This document shows positions 8,766 through 18,400 of a stretch of 64,000 nucleotides of DNA, one piece after another. The stretch is from Marinomonas aquimarina. GTDB taxonomy: Bacteria; Pseudomonadota; Gammaproteobacteria; Pseudomonadales; Marinomonadaceae. The stretch covers positions 356,684 through 420,683 of the forward strand of contig NZ_FLOC01000001.1 in NCBI RefSeq assembly GCF_900089755.1, written 5' to 3'. The notes under the pieces are model-generated. The model was not told the DNA's origin. It saw only the letters and a list, made by a program, of their open reading frames with translations, and did no database searches. The number at the start of each line of letters is the position of its first letter. Positions within the stretch are counted from its first letter, which is position 1. The position numbers were made by a program, and so were the translations under genes.

Positions 8766-10172
8766 ATGCGAGTTCCTTTTACCCCTCAGCTACTAGCACT
8801 AATGATCGGATCTAGCCTTGCCTCAGCCTCGATGGCTGAGGTAGTGGAAACAGCGCAAGTAGATGGCAAAGCTCAAGGATTCAGTGGTGCGTTAACACTC
8901 GCCAAGCAACATGATCCTGAGCTCAAGTATGCTTATCATACGTTTAAAGCAGAACAAGAAACCGATGATATTAGTCGAGCTAACTTGCTGCCCAATGTCA
9001 GTCTAACCTCGACTTATCGTTACTCTGATATTGATGACTATTATACAAGTAACCCTTTAAGCGATGCGGAGCGCGCAGCGCGTCCAGACCTAGTAGAACG
9101 CTCTGAGCAGACTCAAGACGACTACTCTTTCCAACTGAATGTGCAACAAAGCTTAATTAATGTGGGCGCTTGGAAAGCCTACAGCAGCTCCAAGGAAGCG
9201 GTACGTCAATCTGGCTTTACTTATACCCGTGCCGAGCAAGAGCTGATCTACCGTGTGAGTGAAGCTTACTTAAAGGCCCTGCAAGCCGCTCAGCGCGTTT
9301 ACATTACCCAAGAAAAGCTTGAGTCACTGCAACTTAAGGTTGACCAGTCTACGCGCATGAATGAATTGGGAGTAGGTGGTCGTCTTAACGTACTGCGCGC
9401 ACGCTCTAGCCGAGATGTGGCCAAGAGTGATTTACTGCAAGCGCAAAGCCAATTAGACGACGCGCAAACGGCCCTAGAGAACATTACTGGTGAAGCCATT
9501 GAACTGCCTGCAAACTGGGTGCAAAACAGCCATCGAGTGCTGCCTAATTTACTGACAGGTGAACGAGAAGATTGGCTACAGCAAGTGGCTGATAACGCCC
9601 AAGTGTTGGCGGAAATGTCCAATGTTCGCGCGAAGGAACTGGAAGCTGAAGCCAGTACGTCTCAGCACTTGCCCACCTTAAACTTCCAACTAACGTACTT
9701 AGACCGTAACTCTGACGATCCATACGTGGAAAGCTCACGTTATATCGCTGCTATTAATCTTGAAGTCCCGATTTACTCGGGGGGCAAAACCTCCGCACAA
9801 TCGCGTCAAGCAGAAGCGAGTTACAATGCTGCACAGGTACGCTATGAGAAAATCTTGTCGGACAAACAACAAGCCGTAAAACTGGCGTACTCGCAACTGA
9901 ACTCTTTCCATGAGCGTCTACAAGCCATTGAAGAGTCACGCAAATCCAGCCAAGCCTACTTGGAAGCCGCTGAGCGCCAAGCTGACTTGAGTCTTGGTAG
10001 TCAAGTCGATGTGCTGGAAGCACGTACTGACCTATATGATGTACGCTTAGAGTTTGCTAAAACATTAACTGACTATCTGTTAGCCGATCTGAATCTGCTA
10101 CTTGAAACGGGCCGATTAAACGACGAAACATTAGATCGCTTTGATCAGCTGTTTACCGCGAAAACGCTCTAA
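8766..10172 (+). CDS. TolC-family outer membrane protein of type I secretion
   Basis: This outer membrane/periplasmic tunnel completes the type I exporter. The 468-residue protein has a signal peptide ending near ASASMAEV (residue about 24) and the TolC repeat organisation: ALTLAKQHDPELKYA near 41, YLKALQAAQRV in the first helical hairpin, and the second half with EVPIYSGGKTSAQSRQAEASY near 330-352. The ATG follows the adaptor stop codon with no gap, and GGAGAAATAG at the adaptor end serves as ribosome binding site. A strong terminator follows at 10195. Confidence 0.95.
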   Translation: MRVPFTPQLLALMIGSSLASASMAEVVETAQVDGKAQGFSGALTLAKQHDPELKYAYHTFKAEQETDDISRANLLPNVSLTSTYRYSDIDDYYTSNPLSDAERAARPDLVERSEQTQDDYSFQLNVQQSLINVGAWKAYSSSKEAVRQSGFTYTRAEQELIYRVSEAYLKALQAAQRVYITQEKLESLQLKVDQSTRMNELGVGGRLNVLRARSSRDVAKSDLLQAQSQLDDAQTALENITGEAIELPANWVQNSHRVLPNLLTGEREDWLQQVADNAQVLAEMSNVRAKELEAEASTSQHLPTLNFQLTYLDRNSDDPYVESSRYIAAINLEVPIYSGGKTSAQSRQAEASYNAAQVRYEKILSDKQQAVKLAYSQLNSFHERLQAIEESRKSSQAYLEAAERQADLSLGSQVDVLEARTDLYDVRLEFAKTLTDYLLADLNLLLETGRLNDETLDRFDQLFTAKTL

Positions 10173-10194
10173 AGCGGCGTTTAGCCACTCTCTC

Positions 10195-10231
10195 AAAGCC
10201 AATCTAGACGATCTAGATTGGCTTTTTTTAT
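10195..10231 (+). terminator. Rho-independent terminator of type I secretion operon
   Basis: A perfect 14-bp stem (AAAGCCAATCTAGA / TCTAGATTGGCTTT) with a three-base loop is followed by a T run. It lies 22 bases after the TolC-family stop codon, so the two following genes probably have their own promoters. Confidence 0.9.
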
Positions 10232-10317
10232 TCCCTAAATTGATAGCGTTCAAATTCCATGCAAGCAACTATACTTCCTAAAGTATGACCACAACCGCCT
10301 TAGGCATGGAGATAGAA

Positions 10318-11151
10318 ATGACCGCTCAAGAATTACTGCAACAGTATGGTATTAGCTTGGCCGAAGCCAGACAGTTTCTGATCGATAACATAGGCACACC
10401 AGAAACCATATATAACATTGCCGCTCAGTATAATATTACCTTTGCCATGCTGGCCGACATTTACGGCGACGACAGCATTGATGGCGACGCCGTAAAATCT
10501 TTCTTTTCTGTTCAAGGCTTTGATACCAGCCTAGATGTTCCCACCCTAGAAGACTCATCGCAGGACGATATTCCAGTCAATCTCGACAGCATCCTGGTGC
10601 TCGACCCTAACGCTTTTGGAACCGACAATTGGGACCAGATTCTCACCGAATACCAATCCAGCATTGAAAACTTTGACTGGGGCACTTTCGGTGAAGAACT
10701 CACTCTCATGTTGCAAACCTTTGATTGGGAGGCTTGGGCACAAAATCTTCAAGAAATCGCCAACACCTTGGCCAATGACAGCAGCTGGCTAGCAGGCTTT
10801 GAAGACTGGTACGAAGCAGTCGCTGGTAGCGATTTCGATGCGACCTTCGATCGATCGCTGTGGGTTTGGGACGATGTCGACGATTATTTAGACGATCTAG
10901 ATGTTTACTGGCAAGACGTGGTGGCTAACTTTGATTTTAGCAGCATCGATTGGTCTGTTTATGCCGATACCTTAGCCATGTTTGGTTTAACCGCTAACGA
11001 TATCCAGCTGATTGTGAGTCAATTGAATAATATTGACCTTAGCCTTTATGCCGACCTATTCGCCAGTTTAGGCTTTGACACCACAGGTTCCAGCAGTATG
11101 CCCATTGAGCCTGTGGGGGTATCTGCTGAAGTAATCGTCGAGATAGCTTAA
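10318..11151 (+). CDS. Trp-rich acidic protein, paralogue 1
   Basis: This 277-residue acidic protein belongs to no family I can name. I start it at ATG 10318, where GGAGAT sits six bases upstream; an earlier in-frame ATG (10285) lacks such a site, and the paralogue at 11327 aligns from here. Residues 1-65 form a domain shared with that paralogue (QELLQQYGISLAEARQFL, TPETIYNIAAQ). The middle is built of W/D-rich motifs (FDWGTF, TFDWEAWAQNLQ, DWYEAVAGSDFDATFDRS, WVWDD). No N-terminal signal peptide is visible. The end is acidic and hydrophobic (EVIVEIA), as in many type I substrates, and the gene directly follows a type I exporter. Export by it is an inference. Confidence 0.85.
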   Translation: MTAQELLQQYGISLAEARQFLIDNIGTPETIYNIAAQYNITFAMLADIYGDDSIDGDAVKSFFSVQGFDTSLDVPTLEDSSQDDIPVNLDSILVLDPNAFGTDNWDQILTEYQSSIENFDWGTFGEELTLMLQTFDWEAWAQNLQEIANTLANDSSWLAGFEDWYEAVAGSDFDATFDRSLWVWDDVDDYLDDLDVYWQDVVANFDFSSIDWSVYADTLAMFGLTANDIQLIVSQLNNIDLSLYADLFASLGFDTTGSSSMPIEPVGVSAEVIVEIA

Positions 11152-11198
11152 AGCAATATATCAAGCACGTTACTCTCTAGGCACTTTAACTGATCTGT

Positions 11199-11239
11199 AA
11201 AAAGAGTCCTGTATCAAATCAATACAGGACTCTTTTTTT
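11199..11239 (+). terminator. Rho-independent terminator after Trp-rich protein 1
   Basis: A 16-bp stem (AAAAAGAGTCCTGTAT / ATACAGGACTCTTTTT) with a seven-base loop ends in a run of T. It separates the two paralogous genes into independent transcription units. Confidence 0.9.
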
Positions 11240-11326
11240 ATCCGACAAAAAACACTAAATTATCCGGTGAGCAAAGCAAGGGAACTTGTAAGCTTCTCAC
11301 TATTAGAGCTTTAGGGAATACCGCAA

Positions 11327-12256
11327 ATGACAACGGAAGAATTATTAAATCAATTAGGCGTTAGCCTAGACGAAGCGCGTACATTTATCTTAAATAACGT
11401 CAGCACGCCTGAGGTGATTTATAACATCGCTGCGCAAAACGCTATTGGCTTTGACATGCTAGCAGAGATCCTAGATGACCCTGCTATCAATGCTGGCGAA
11501 GTTAGAAGCTTCTTTAACAGCTTTGGTTTGGATACCAGCTCAGAAGCTCCTGTGCTCAGTAGTAACAACGAAGAGCCGACTACCCCATCTGCTGACAGCT
11601 TTGATTTAAGCCTTGAAGGCATCCTTGATCTAGAATCGAACGCTCTTGCAACAGGAGATTGGGGGCAGCTGATTACCGATTACCAGAATACGTTGAATAA
11701 CTTCGACTGGTCTGTTTGGGGCGATCAACTGACGGACATACTAGCAACGTTTGATTGGAGCGCGTGGGCGTCTAGTCTACAAGACCTAGCTAACCAATAT
11801 GCCCAAGATGGCAGCTGGCTAACGGACTTCAAAGACTGGTATGAAACCATTACTGGGGCGGAATTTGATAGCACTTTTAGTCGTTCGGATTGGACTTGGG
11901 ACGACACTGACAGCTACTTAGGTAGCGAGACTGAATCCAGCGTTAATGATCTCGACCTATCAGCCTACGCTGATCTTCTCGCAAGCTATGGTATCAGCCT
12001 AGACAGCGGCTCAAGTTTCCCAGCATCGATCACTGATTACTTGGCTTCTATCGGTAATGGTGAATTTGACATAAACGGCTATATTGAGTTTTTCAATAGC
12101 GTCAATTTTGACGACTATATCGATAATATTGTGGCGGGGATTGATCTTGATGCCATCGCGGCGCGCTACAGTAATATGGATTGGAGCTCGGTATATAACG
12201 CAGCACCTGTCGCACCGACAGGTGTTGTAGAAGACTTACCCATGGACTTGATCTAG
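11327..12256 (+). CDS. Trp-rich acidic protein, paralogue 2
   Basis: This 309-residue protein is clearly homologous to the product of 10318-11151. The first 65 residues match closely (ELLNQLGVSLDEARTFIL, TPEVIYNIAAQ, GEVRSFFNSFGLDTSS), as do the motifs NNFDWSVWGDQL, TFDWSAWASSLQ, KDWYETITGAEFDSTFSRS and WTWDD. Differences are a Thr/Ser linker near 75-90 and a longer C-terminal part (about 195-290). It has no signal peptide and ends acidic-hydrophobic (EDLPMDLI), consistent with a type I substrate (inference). It probably arose by tandem duplication; each copy has its own terminator or hairpin. Confidence 0.85.
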   Translation: MTTEELLNQLGVSLDEARTFILNNVSTPEVIYNIAAQNAIGFDMLAEILDDPAINAGEVRSFFNSFGLDTSSEAPVLSSNNEEPTTPSADSFDLSLEGILDLESNALATGDWGQLITDYQNTLNNFDWSVWGDQLTDILATFDWSAWASSLQDLANQYAQDGSWLTDFKDWYETITGAEFDSTFSRSDWTWDDTDSYLGSETESSVNDLDLSAYADLLASYGISLDSGSSFPASITDYLASIGNGEFDINGYIEFFNSVNFDDYIDNIVAGIDLDAIAARYSNMDWSSVYNAAPVAPTGVVEDLPMDLI

Positions 12257-12262
12257 TCTGTT

Positions 12263-12300
12263 TGAATGCCGGAGTGGGACAGTGTCCGCTCCGGCATTCA
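12263..12300. terminator. Hairpin between convergent genes
   Basis: A 12-bp perfect stem (TGAATGCCGGAG / CTCCGGCATTCA) encloses a loop that can itself pair (GGACA / TGTCC). It lies just past the stop of Trp-rich protein 2 and before the stop of the convergent SapC gene. No T run follows on the plus strand, so a bidirectional terminator function is plausible but not certain. Confidence 0.6.
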
Positions 12301-12314
12301 GTCCCAAGAACGGG

Positions 12315-13118
12315 CTAGAAAGAAAACACATCGCTATCGGATTCGCCATCAAATAGCTTGTCTAGATCCACTTGTTCCACTGGAGCAGCCGTTTGTGTTT
12401 GCTGCTTAAACTGAATAAAGCGCGCTTGCATCTCTTTTAAACGAGCTTGTGAGAATAGCTGTGCATAGGCAATCGATAACGCACCTGATTTCGCCAGTGC
12501 ACTGATGTCTGACTCAGGCAACTCTTGCAGCTTGCGTTCGTTAATTCTAAATAAACCACCCAGCTTACGAACGTCTTCTTCTGCAGGACCGACTTTTAGC
12601 TGAATCGGCCACTCTTCTACCAGACCCTTCTCAACAAGTTGCAGCACCAGTGCATCGGTTTGCTGCTGTTGCAGCAAACGCTGCTGCATAAAACCAATCA
12701 TCGGTTTTAATGACTCACCCGGTTGACCCTCATCATCCAGCACCGCTTGATCACTGCTTTCCGCTTGCTCATGAAAGAAAGCTGACTCCACATCCACCGC
12801 TAGAACATGTTTGCCTTCTTCACTTAGCATCATGTTAAACGGGTAGCTTCGGTAAACCGCCGGCACATAAGGCACCATCCACTTGTCCTGATAATTGACA
12901 AACAGGTTTGAACCGCTTTCAAGAGACAATAGGACGTTTAAACGAAAGCCACCGTTCTCGACGGGTGCCAGAACGATTGGGTAGTAGGCCAAGGCATGAC
13001 TTAGCTCAGCCACCAACAAAGGCGCTATGGCATCGGTTTTGGCTTGGGGGTAGCCCGTTGGAGAGACCCAACCAGCCTTTGCATGTTTCTCTTTGCTTAG
13101 TGCTTGCCAGTTTGGCAT
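12315..13118 (-). CDS. SapC family protein, copy 1
   Basis: This 267-residue protein has the SapC architecture, named after a gene in the Campylobacter fetus S-layer locus; biochemical function is not established. Visible hallmarks are the N-terminal LSKEKHAKAGW, the YYPIVLAP strand, VPAVYRSYPFNMM at about 88-100, and the C-terminal FRINERKLQELPESDISALAKSGALSIAYAQLFS. It has no signal peptide, so it is presumably cytoplasmic. A second copy lies at 31386-32183 beside the S-layer gene; here it is next to the type I exporter and its putative substrates. Both positions fit a helper role for S-layer or type I substrates (inference). Confidence 0.85.
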   Translation of the reverse strand: MPNWQALSKEKHAKAGWVSPTGYPQAKTDAIAPLLVAELSHALAYYPIVLAPVENGGFRLNVLLSLESGSNLFVNYQDKWMVPYVPAVYRSYPFNMMLSEEGKHVLAVDVESAFFHEQAESSDQAVLDDEGQPGESLKPMIGFMQQRLLQQQQTDALVLQLVEKGLVEEWPIQLKVGPAEEDVRKLGGLFRINERKLQELPESDISALAKSGALSIAYAQLFSQARLKEMQARFIQFKQQTQTAAPVEQVDLDKLFDGESDSDVFSF

Positions 13119-13267
13119 TACGCAAACTCCTTCATCCTAATCAATATTTGGCAGCTATTATGCCGTGATACGAATGACACGACAAACACCCTAGGCAAAT
13201 GCTTAAACAGCTATGACACGCTTTTTTGATATGCTATACAAAAGCCGAACAATATAAGGACTGCCGC

Positions 13268-14371
13268 TTGACCACCCGCAACCACGCACACCCGCTAGCC
13301 ATCGCCGCCGAAAGCAGCGATAACAACTTTCATCTGATTCGCATCTTGTGCGCATGGGGCGTATTAGTGGCGCACAGTTACGTGCTGTCAGGCTCTAGCA
13401 TGCCTATTATCGACCCCGCGCAAGCATTGTTTGGCATCTCGTTAGGCACCTTATGTGTGATGGTATTTTTTGCCATCAGTGGCTTTTTAATCCAGCGCAG
13501 TCTACTTCGCAGCAGTAGCCTGATGTCTTACAGCAAGGCTCGAGCGCTGCGACTGCTGCCAGCTTTGCTAGTGGTATTAGCACTCACTGTGTTTATTTTG
13601 GGGCCACTGGCCACTCAACTGCCTTTGAGTGAGTACTTTGCACACGCCAGCACATGGCGCTACTTATTGAACCTTAACCTTCTGGATGTCAGCACACAAT
13701 TTCCTTTAGCCGATGTATTTGCCTCCAATCCATTTCCAAACTCGGTCAATGGCTCTATTTGGACTCTGCCATTTGAAACCTGGATGTATGTGATGACTGT
13801 GGGGTTTTGGCTTCTTAAAAAGCAGACACTGCGCATTGCACCTAAGGCAAAGCCCATATTAGGTATCGCGACCTTAATCGTTGTGAGTGTTGCTATCTGT
13901 GTAATCGGGGCGCATTTCTTAAGTAAGCAGCAACAGCTTCGGTTCGATATTCTGCTGTTTATCAGCACCTTTTTTATCGGGGCGAACTTATACAACTATC
14001 GCGCTAAGATTCAATTATCCTGGTTACTGATGCTGCTGTTACTGAGCGCCACCCCTTGGTTAAAAGACAGTGTCATCGCAGCTGTCTATGTGCCCTTCAC
14101 CATTGCCTACTCAACCTTAGTCTTGGCCTATCGCCCAGCGGGTAAGATTCGACACTATAATCGCCTCGGTGATTACTCCTATGGCTTGTATATCTACGCC
14201 TTTCCCGTTCAGCAAAGCCTCGCCTATTGGGTGGGCGTTGATTTTATCGGCATGGTGTTCTGGTCCAGCGTACTGACCCTGCCGCTCGCCATGCTCTCTT
14301 GGCACTTGATTGAAGCCCCAGCGCTCAAACTCAAAAGCAAAAGAAGGCTGGTCTTAAAAACGAACGGTTAA
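13268..14371 (+). CDS. Acyltransferase 3 family membrane protein, copy 1
   Basis: This is an OafA-type integral membrane O-acyltransferase that typically adds acetyl groups to surface sugars. About ten hydrophobic segments are visible. Family motifs include FHLIRILCAWGVLVAHSYVL (N-terminal helix with the catalytic-region His), VMVFFAISGFLIQRSLLRS, RALRLLPALLVV and the C-terminal LGDYSYGLYIYAFPVQQ. I choose the TTG at 13268, which has AAGGA seven bases upstream; an earlier in-frame TTG at 13226 has no such site. The 367-residue product is closely similar along its length to the 27917-29059 protein. Its end overlaps the convergent gene at 14354 by 18 bases. Confidence 0.9.
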   Translation: MTTRNHAHPLAIAAESSDNNFHLIRILCAWGVLVAHSYVLSGSSMPIIDPAQALFGISLGTLCVMVFFAISGFLIQRSLLRSSSLMSYSKARALRLLPALLVVLALTVFILGPLATQLPLSEYFAHASTWRYLLNLNLLDVSTQFPLADVFASNPFPNSVNGSIWTLPFETWMYVMTVGFWLLKKQTLRIAPKAKPILGIATLIVVSVAICVIGAHFLSKQQQLRFDILLFISTFFIGANLYNYRAKIQLSWLLMLLLLSATPWLKDSVIAAVYVPFTIAYSTLVLAYRPAGKIRHYNRLGDYSYGLYIYAFPVQQSLAYWVGVDFIGMVFWSSVLTLPLAMLSWHLIEAPALKLKSKRRLVLKTNG

Positions 14372-15238
14372 GGCCTTAAGGGAGTGATTCACCTGCAAGG
14401 CGTTTTGAATAGCACGATGGCGGGCATCTTCTGATAGATGATGCCCAAGCGCTCTGGCTTGGCTACAAGCCGCCAACGATTGCTCGCGTGCGGTTCCAAG
14501 ATCCATTCCTTTCTGGGCAGCCATCGCCGCATACAGATGCTCCGGAAAGGGCAATGCCTTAAGCGCTTCTTCGCTCATGCGAAACTCACTGCCCATGGTT
14601 AAGGCAATCATATAATCAAACATGCCATGGAGCTGAGGCGCGGCATTGGGCTGCAGCACTATCAAAGGGAAAAAAGGCGCCAGCTCTGGATAGATCAGAT
14701 TCGGTAAACACACTGCTTTCCAGTAGCGCTTCGCAATCACCGCAAAGTGGGCAAAATTTTGAATCGGCCTTAACCCCGACTCGGCAAACGGCAAAATCTC
14801 AACAGACGGCTTATTAGGATTCACCGTATCGTTGGCCACATCCACATACCAAACTCCCAAGATAAACGCATTTTGAAAGTAATCCCCGCGCAGGTCGCCC
14901 CACACTTGACGCAGCTCACCGCCCGATTTTGTAAACTTTTGTAGCGCCAGAAAAGCGTTTTGCATGGCAGGTTCTTTCAAATCAGCCACGTTAACCGCCG
15001 CTAACTTTTCAGCAAATGCCTGAGAAATTTCCAAGCACTGCCCCAGTGGATAGGGCTTGCCTAACTTGCTGGGTTGCTTTTGCGCTAGAGGAGTATCTAG
15101 TCGGCTGCGTAGTATCAAAAACAGTCGCTCTAGATCTTGAGCAATAGGTTGAAGATGTAAATGAGTTAAATACGCTTGCAGATCAAGGTTAGTGATTTTG
15201 GGCTCATTGGGTAACAAGTTAGCAGTTATCATATTCAT
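14354..15238 (-). CDS. Hypothetical protein, 294 residues
   Basis: I do not recognise this family. The sequence reads like a soluble, mostly helical protein: LEISQAFAEKLAAVN near 72-86, a middle segment with WGDLRGDYFQNAFILGVWYVDVANDTV near 118-144, YWKAVCLPNLIYPELAPFFPLIVL near 172-195, and an Ala/Gln-rich helical C-terminus. No signal peptide or transmembrane helix is evident. It is convergent with the acyltransferase gene (18-base overlap) and divergent from the giant DUF4347/RTX gene, with about 170 bases between the two starts. A chaperone or accessory role for that exported protein would fit the position but has no sequence support. Confidence 0.7.
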   Translation of the reverse strand: MNMITANLLPNEPKITNLDLQAYLTHLHLQPIAQDLERLFLILRSRLDTPLAQKQPSKLGKPYPLGQCLEISQAFAEKLAAVNVADLKEPAMQNAFLALQKFTKSGGELRQVWGDLRGDYFQNAFILGVWYVDVANDTVNPNKPSVEILPFAESGLRPIQNFAHFAVIAKRYWKAVCLPNLIYPELAPFFPLIVLQPNAAPQLHGMFDYMIALTMGSEFRMSEEALKALPFPEHLYAAMAAQKGMDLGTAREQSLAACSQARALGHHLSEDARHRAIQNALQVNHSLKALTVRF

Positions 15239-15407
15239 ACATGTAATGTAAAAACTGTCGCGTTTCTCGCTCAGTGTAATGAAGTGTTAGCCTTTTGGGC
15301 TGGCTATTCACATAGAACCCCAAGGTGTGTTAGTAATACAACTTTGCAAATATATAGCAAGTTATTCTAATCACTCCTTGCCTGTACGTTATATCTGAGA
15401 AAACCAT

Positions 15408-18400
15408 ATGAGCATACCAACTAAGACATCCTCCGACATCCGCAATGAAATCGTTTTTATTGATCAATCCGTTCCAGACTCAGGCACGCTACTGGGTGGT
15501 TTGCCTGAAGGTGCTAAGGTTGTCTTTATCCGTTCGGAAGAAGACGGTGTGTTACAGATGGCAGAGTACTTGGATGGCCGCTCAGACATTGATGCGTTAC
15601 ACATTATCTCCCACGGTGCAGAGGGCACTGTTTATCTAGGTAACACCTCTTTAAATAACGACACTATTGATCAATACCAAGCAGCGTTGCAGTCCATCGG
15701 CAGTGCTCTATCTGAAAATGGCGATATTCTACTGTACGGCTGTGAAGTAGCAGCCAACCAAGCAGGTCTAAACTTTATTAATAAGCTTAGCCAATTATCA
15801 GGCGCTGATATTGCCGCATCTGAAGATTTCGTTGGTAATAGAAATAATGTACATAGTTGGGACTTGGGGATACAAGTTGGAACCATCGAAGCAACGTTAT
15901 GTATCTCTGATCAAGCTCAAACTTCCTACACGGGCCATTTATCCACCACTATCGAATTTAGCTACTACACCAATAATGCCAAAAAAGATGATTGGGTGGA
16001 TGGAAGCGATGGCATTACTGACGTCCCAAGCCTAACTCTAACTCTCGACTATGGTGATGGCAGTGAAGGTTCAAACCAATTTACCAACCTTCAACTTATT
16101 GGTTTAGGGGGGCAAGTTGTCGCTCCAACAACACAAAGCGGCCCTGATTTTAATAATGACAGTAACGGCTTCCAAGTTACTGGTGACAGTGATTTTAGCT
16201 TTGAAGCGTTTAGAGTGGCTTCGCGCGCAGACAGCAATGGAGATACTTTTACCATTCGAGGCTTTAACAGCTCGGGAACAGAAATTGTATCTACGTCACT
16301 AAACTGGGCTGCCAGCGATGCAAGCTCCTTTGTTACTTATACCATGGGTTCTGGGGACTGGAGCAATGATGCTGCTTGGGGAGCAGTGCGTAAAATCGTT
16401 GTTGATTACACTACTGATGATCCTGATTTTCAAGAGTTTGCAATTGCCTCCATTACCGTTGCGCCGGCAGTGATTTCCAATAACGCTCCAGCGTTTGCAA
16501 GCCTAGATGGTAGCGCTACTTTCACCGAAGCAGGCTCCGCAGTGGTCATTGATGACAATGCTACGATTAGCGATACCGAGCTGGATGCTTTAAATGGCGC
16601 TAATGGTGATTACTCTGGTGCCACGCTAACCATTTCCCGTAATGGTGGTGCCAGCCCCAATGATGTGTTTGGTTTTTCTAGTGGTAGTGTTTCTCTGAGT
16701 GGCTCTAACCTGCAGTCTGGTGGGCAAACCTTTGCGACGTTTAGCCAGTCTAGTGGTACATTGACGATCAGCTTTACTTCTTCAGGTACTACAGCCACCA
16801 GTACATTAGTTGATTCTGTACTTCAGGGGATTACTTATTCAAACAGTTCAAACCAGCCCAACGCCAGTGTCACGCTAGATTGGGTGTTTAATGATGGTAC
16901 CGATAACAGCTCTGGAACTAACCAAACAACGGTTAGTGTCACCGATGTGACAGCAGCAGCCAGTACCGCCGCAGCGTTCAACACCACCGATGGTACTAAT
17001 TTAACACCTGGTATTACCTTCGGTGCCGGTGATGAAACTTTAACCATTGGCACAGCAGGCCATGAAGTGGGCTCGACTATCGAGGGTGGAGCCGGCACAG
17101 ATATCTTATCCATTACCGCAACTGGGGTAGATTTATCCCAAGCTACAAGCGCTACAGGCTTTGAGACCTTATCACTAGACAGTGGCGTTAATGCCACCAT
17201 GACCGAAGCCCAACACGATGCCTTTACTACCATCAATGGCACAGGTACCAATCAGATTACCATTACGAACACGACAGATGGTCTGACGGGTGATGCCGAT
17301 ATTGAAACCTATGTGTTAAGTAGCGCAAACAGCTTTACTCTTGGCACTGGCAGCCAAAATATTACCGGCAGTAGTGGTAATGACACCATTGACGGCGGTG
17401 CCTTAACACTCTCGGGGACTCTAGATGGGCAAGGTGGGGACGATGAACTGTCATTATCAAATGGAGCAAACCTTTCTAGCGCCACGGTTTCCAATATTGA
17501 AACACTAACGCTGGCCTCAGGCGCTTCTGTAACCATGACTGAGGCTCAACATGACACTTTTGCTACGATCAATGCCGCTGGCACAGAGCAAATCACCATC
17601 AGCAGTGCCACCGATGGGCTAACCGGCCATGCCAATGTCGAAACCTATGTCTTAGGTGCGGCCAACAGTTTTACCCTCGGTGCGGATGGCCAGAACATCA
17701 CCGGCAGTACTGGCAACGATACCATAGATGGTGGTGCGAGAACGCTAACAGGCAACCTCAGCGCTGGCTCGGGAACCGATGAGCTAACCCTATCCGATGG
17801 CGCTAGCCTTGCAGGTGCCACGGTTTCTGGTATTGAAACGCTGACATTAACATCAGGTGCTTCTGTGAGCATGACCGAAGCACAGCATGATGCATTCACC
17901 AGCATCAACGGCTCGGGTACTGAACAAATCACGATTACTGCCGCAACGAATGGCTTCCAAACCAATACGAATATAGAAACCTATGTCCTAGGGGTTGCCA
18001 ACGCGGTCACAGTAGCAGGTGGTGCGCAGAATATTACCGGTAGCACTGGTAATGATACCGTAACCGCTCAGGGGGCCACCTTAACGGGCACTATTAATGT
18101 TGGAGACGGCACCGATGTGCTGCAGTTAACCACTGGATCAAATATCTCCGGTGCTATCGTCTCAGGCTTCGAATCGCTTACGTTGGCAGGCAACGCATCG
18201 GTCACCATGACCGAAGCACAATTTGAAGCCTTCAGCACCATTACAGCAGGTGGTTCAGAGACCATCACTTTAGCGTCAATGGATGGCGATGCTACGGTCA
18301 CTGCTCACACGAATATTGAAAGTTACGTACTTGGCGCCGCGGCAACACTAACATTAAATAACGATCAATCCGTCACGGGCAGTGCCGGTGATGACACTGT

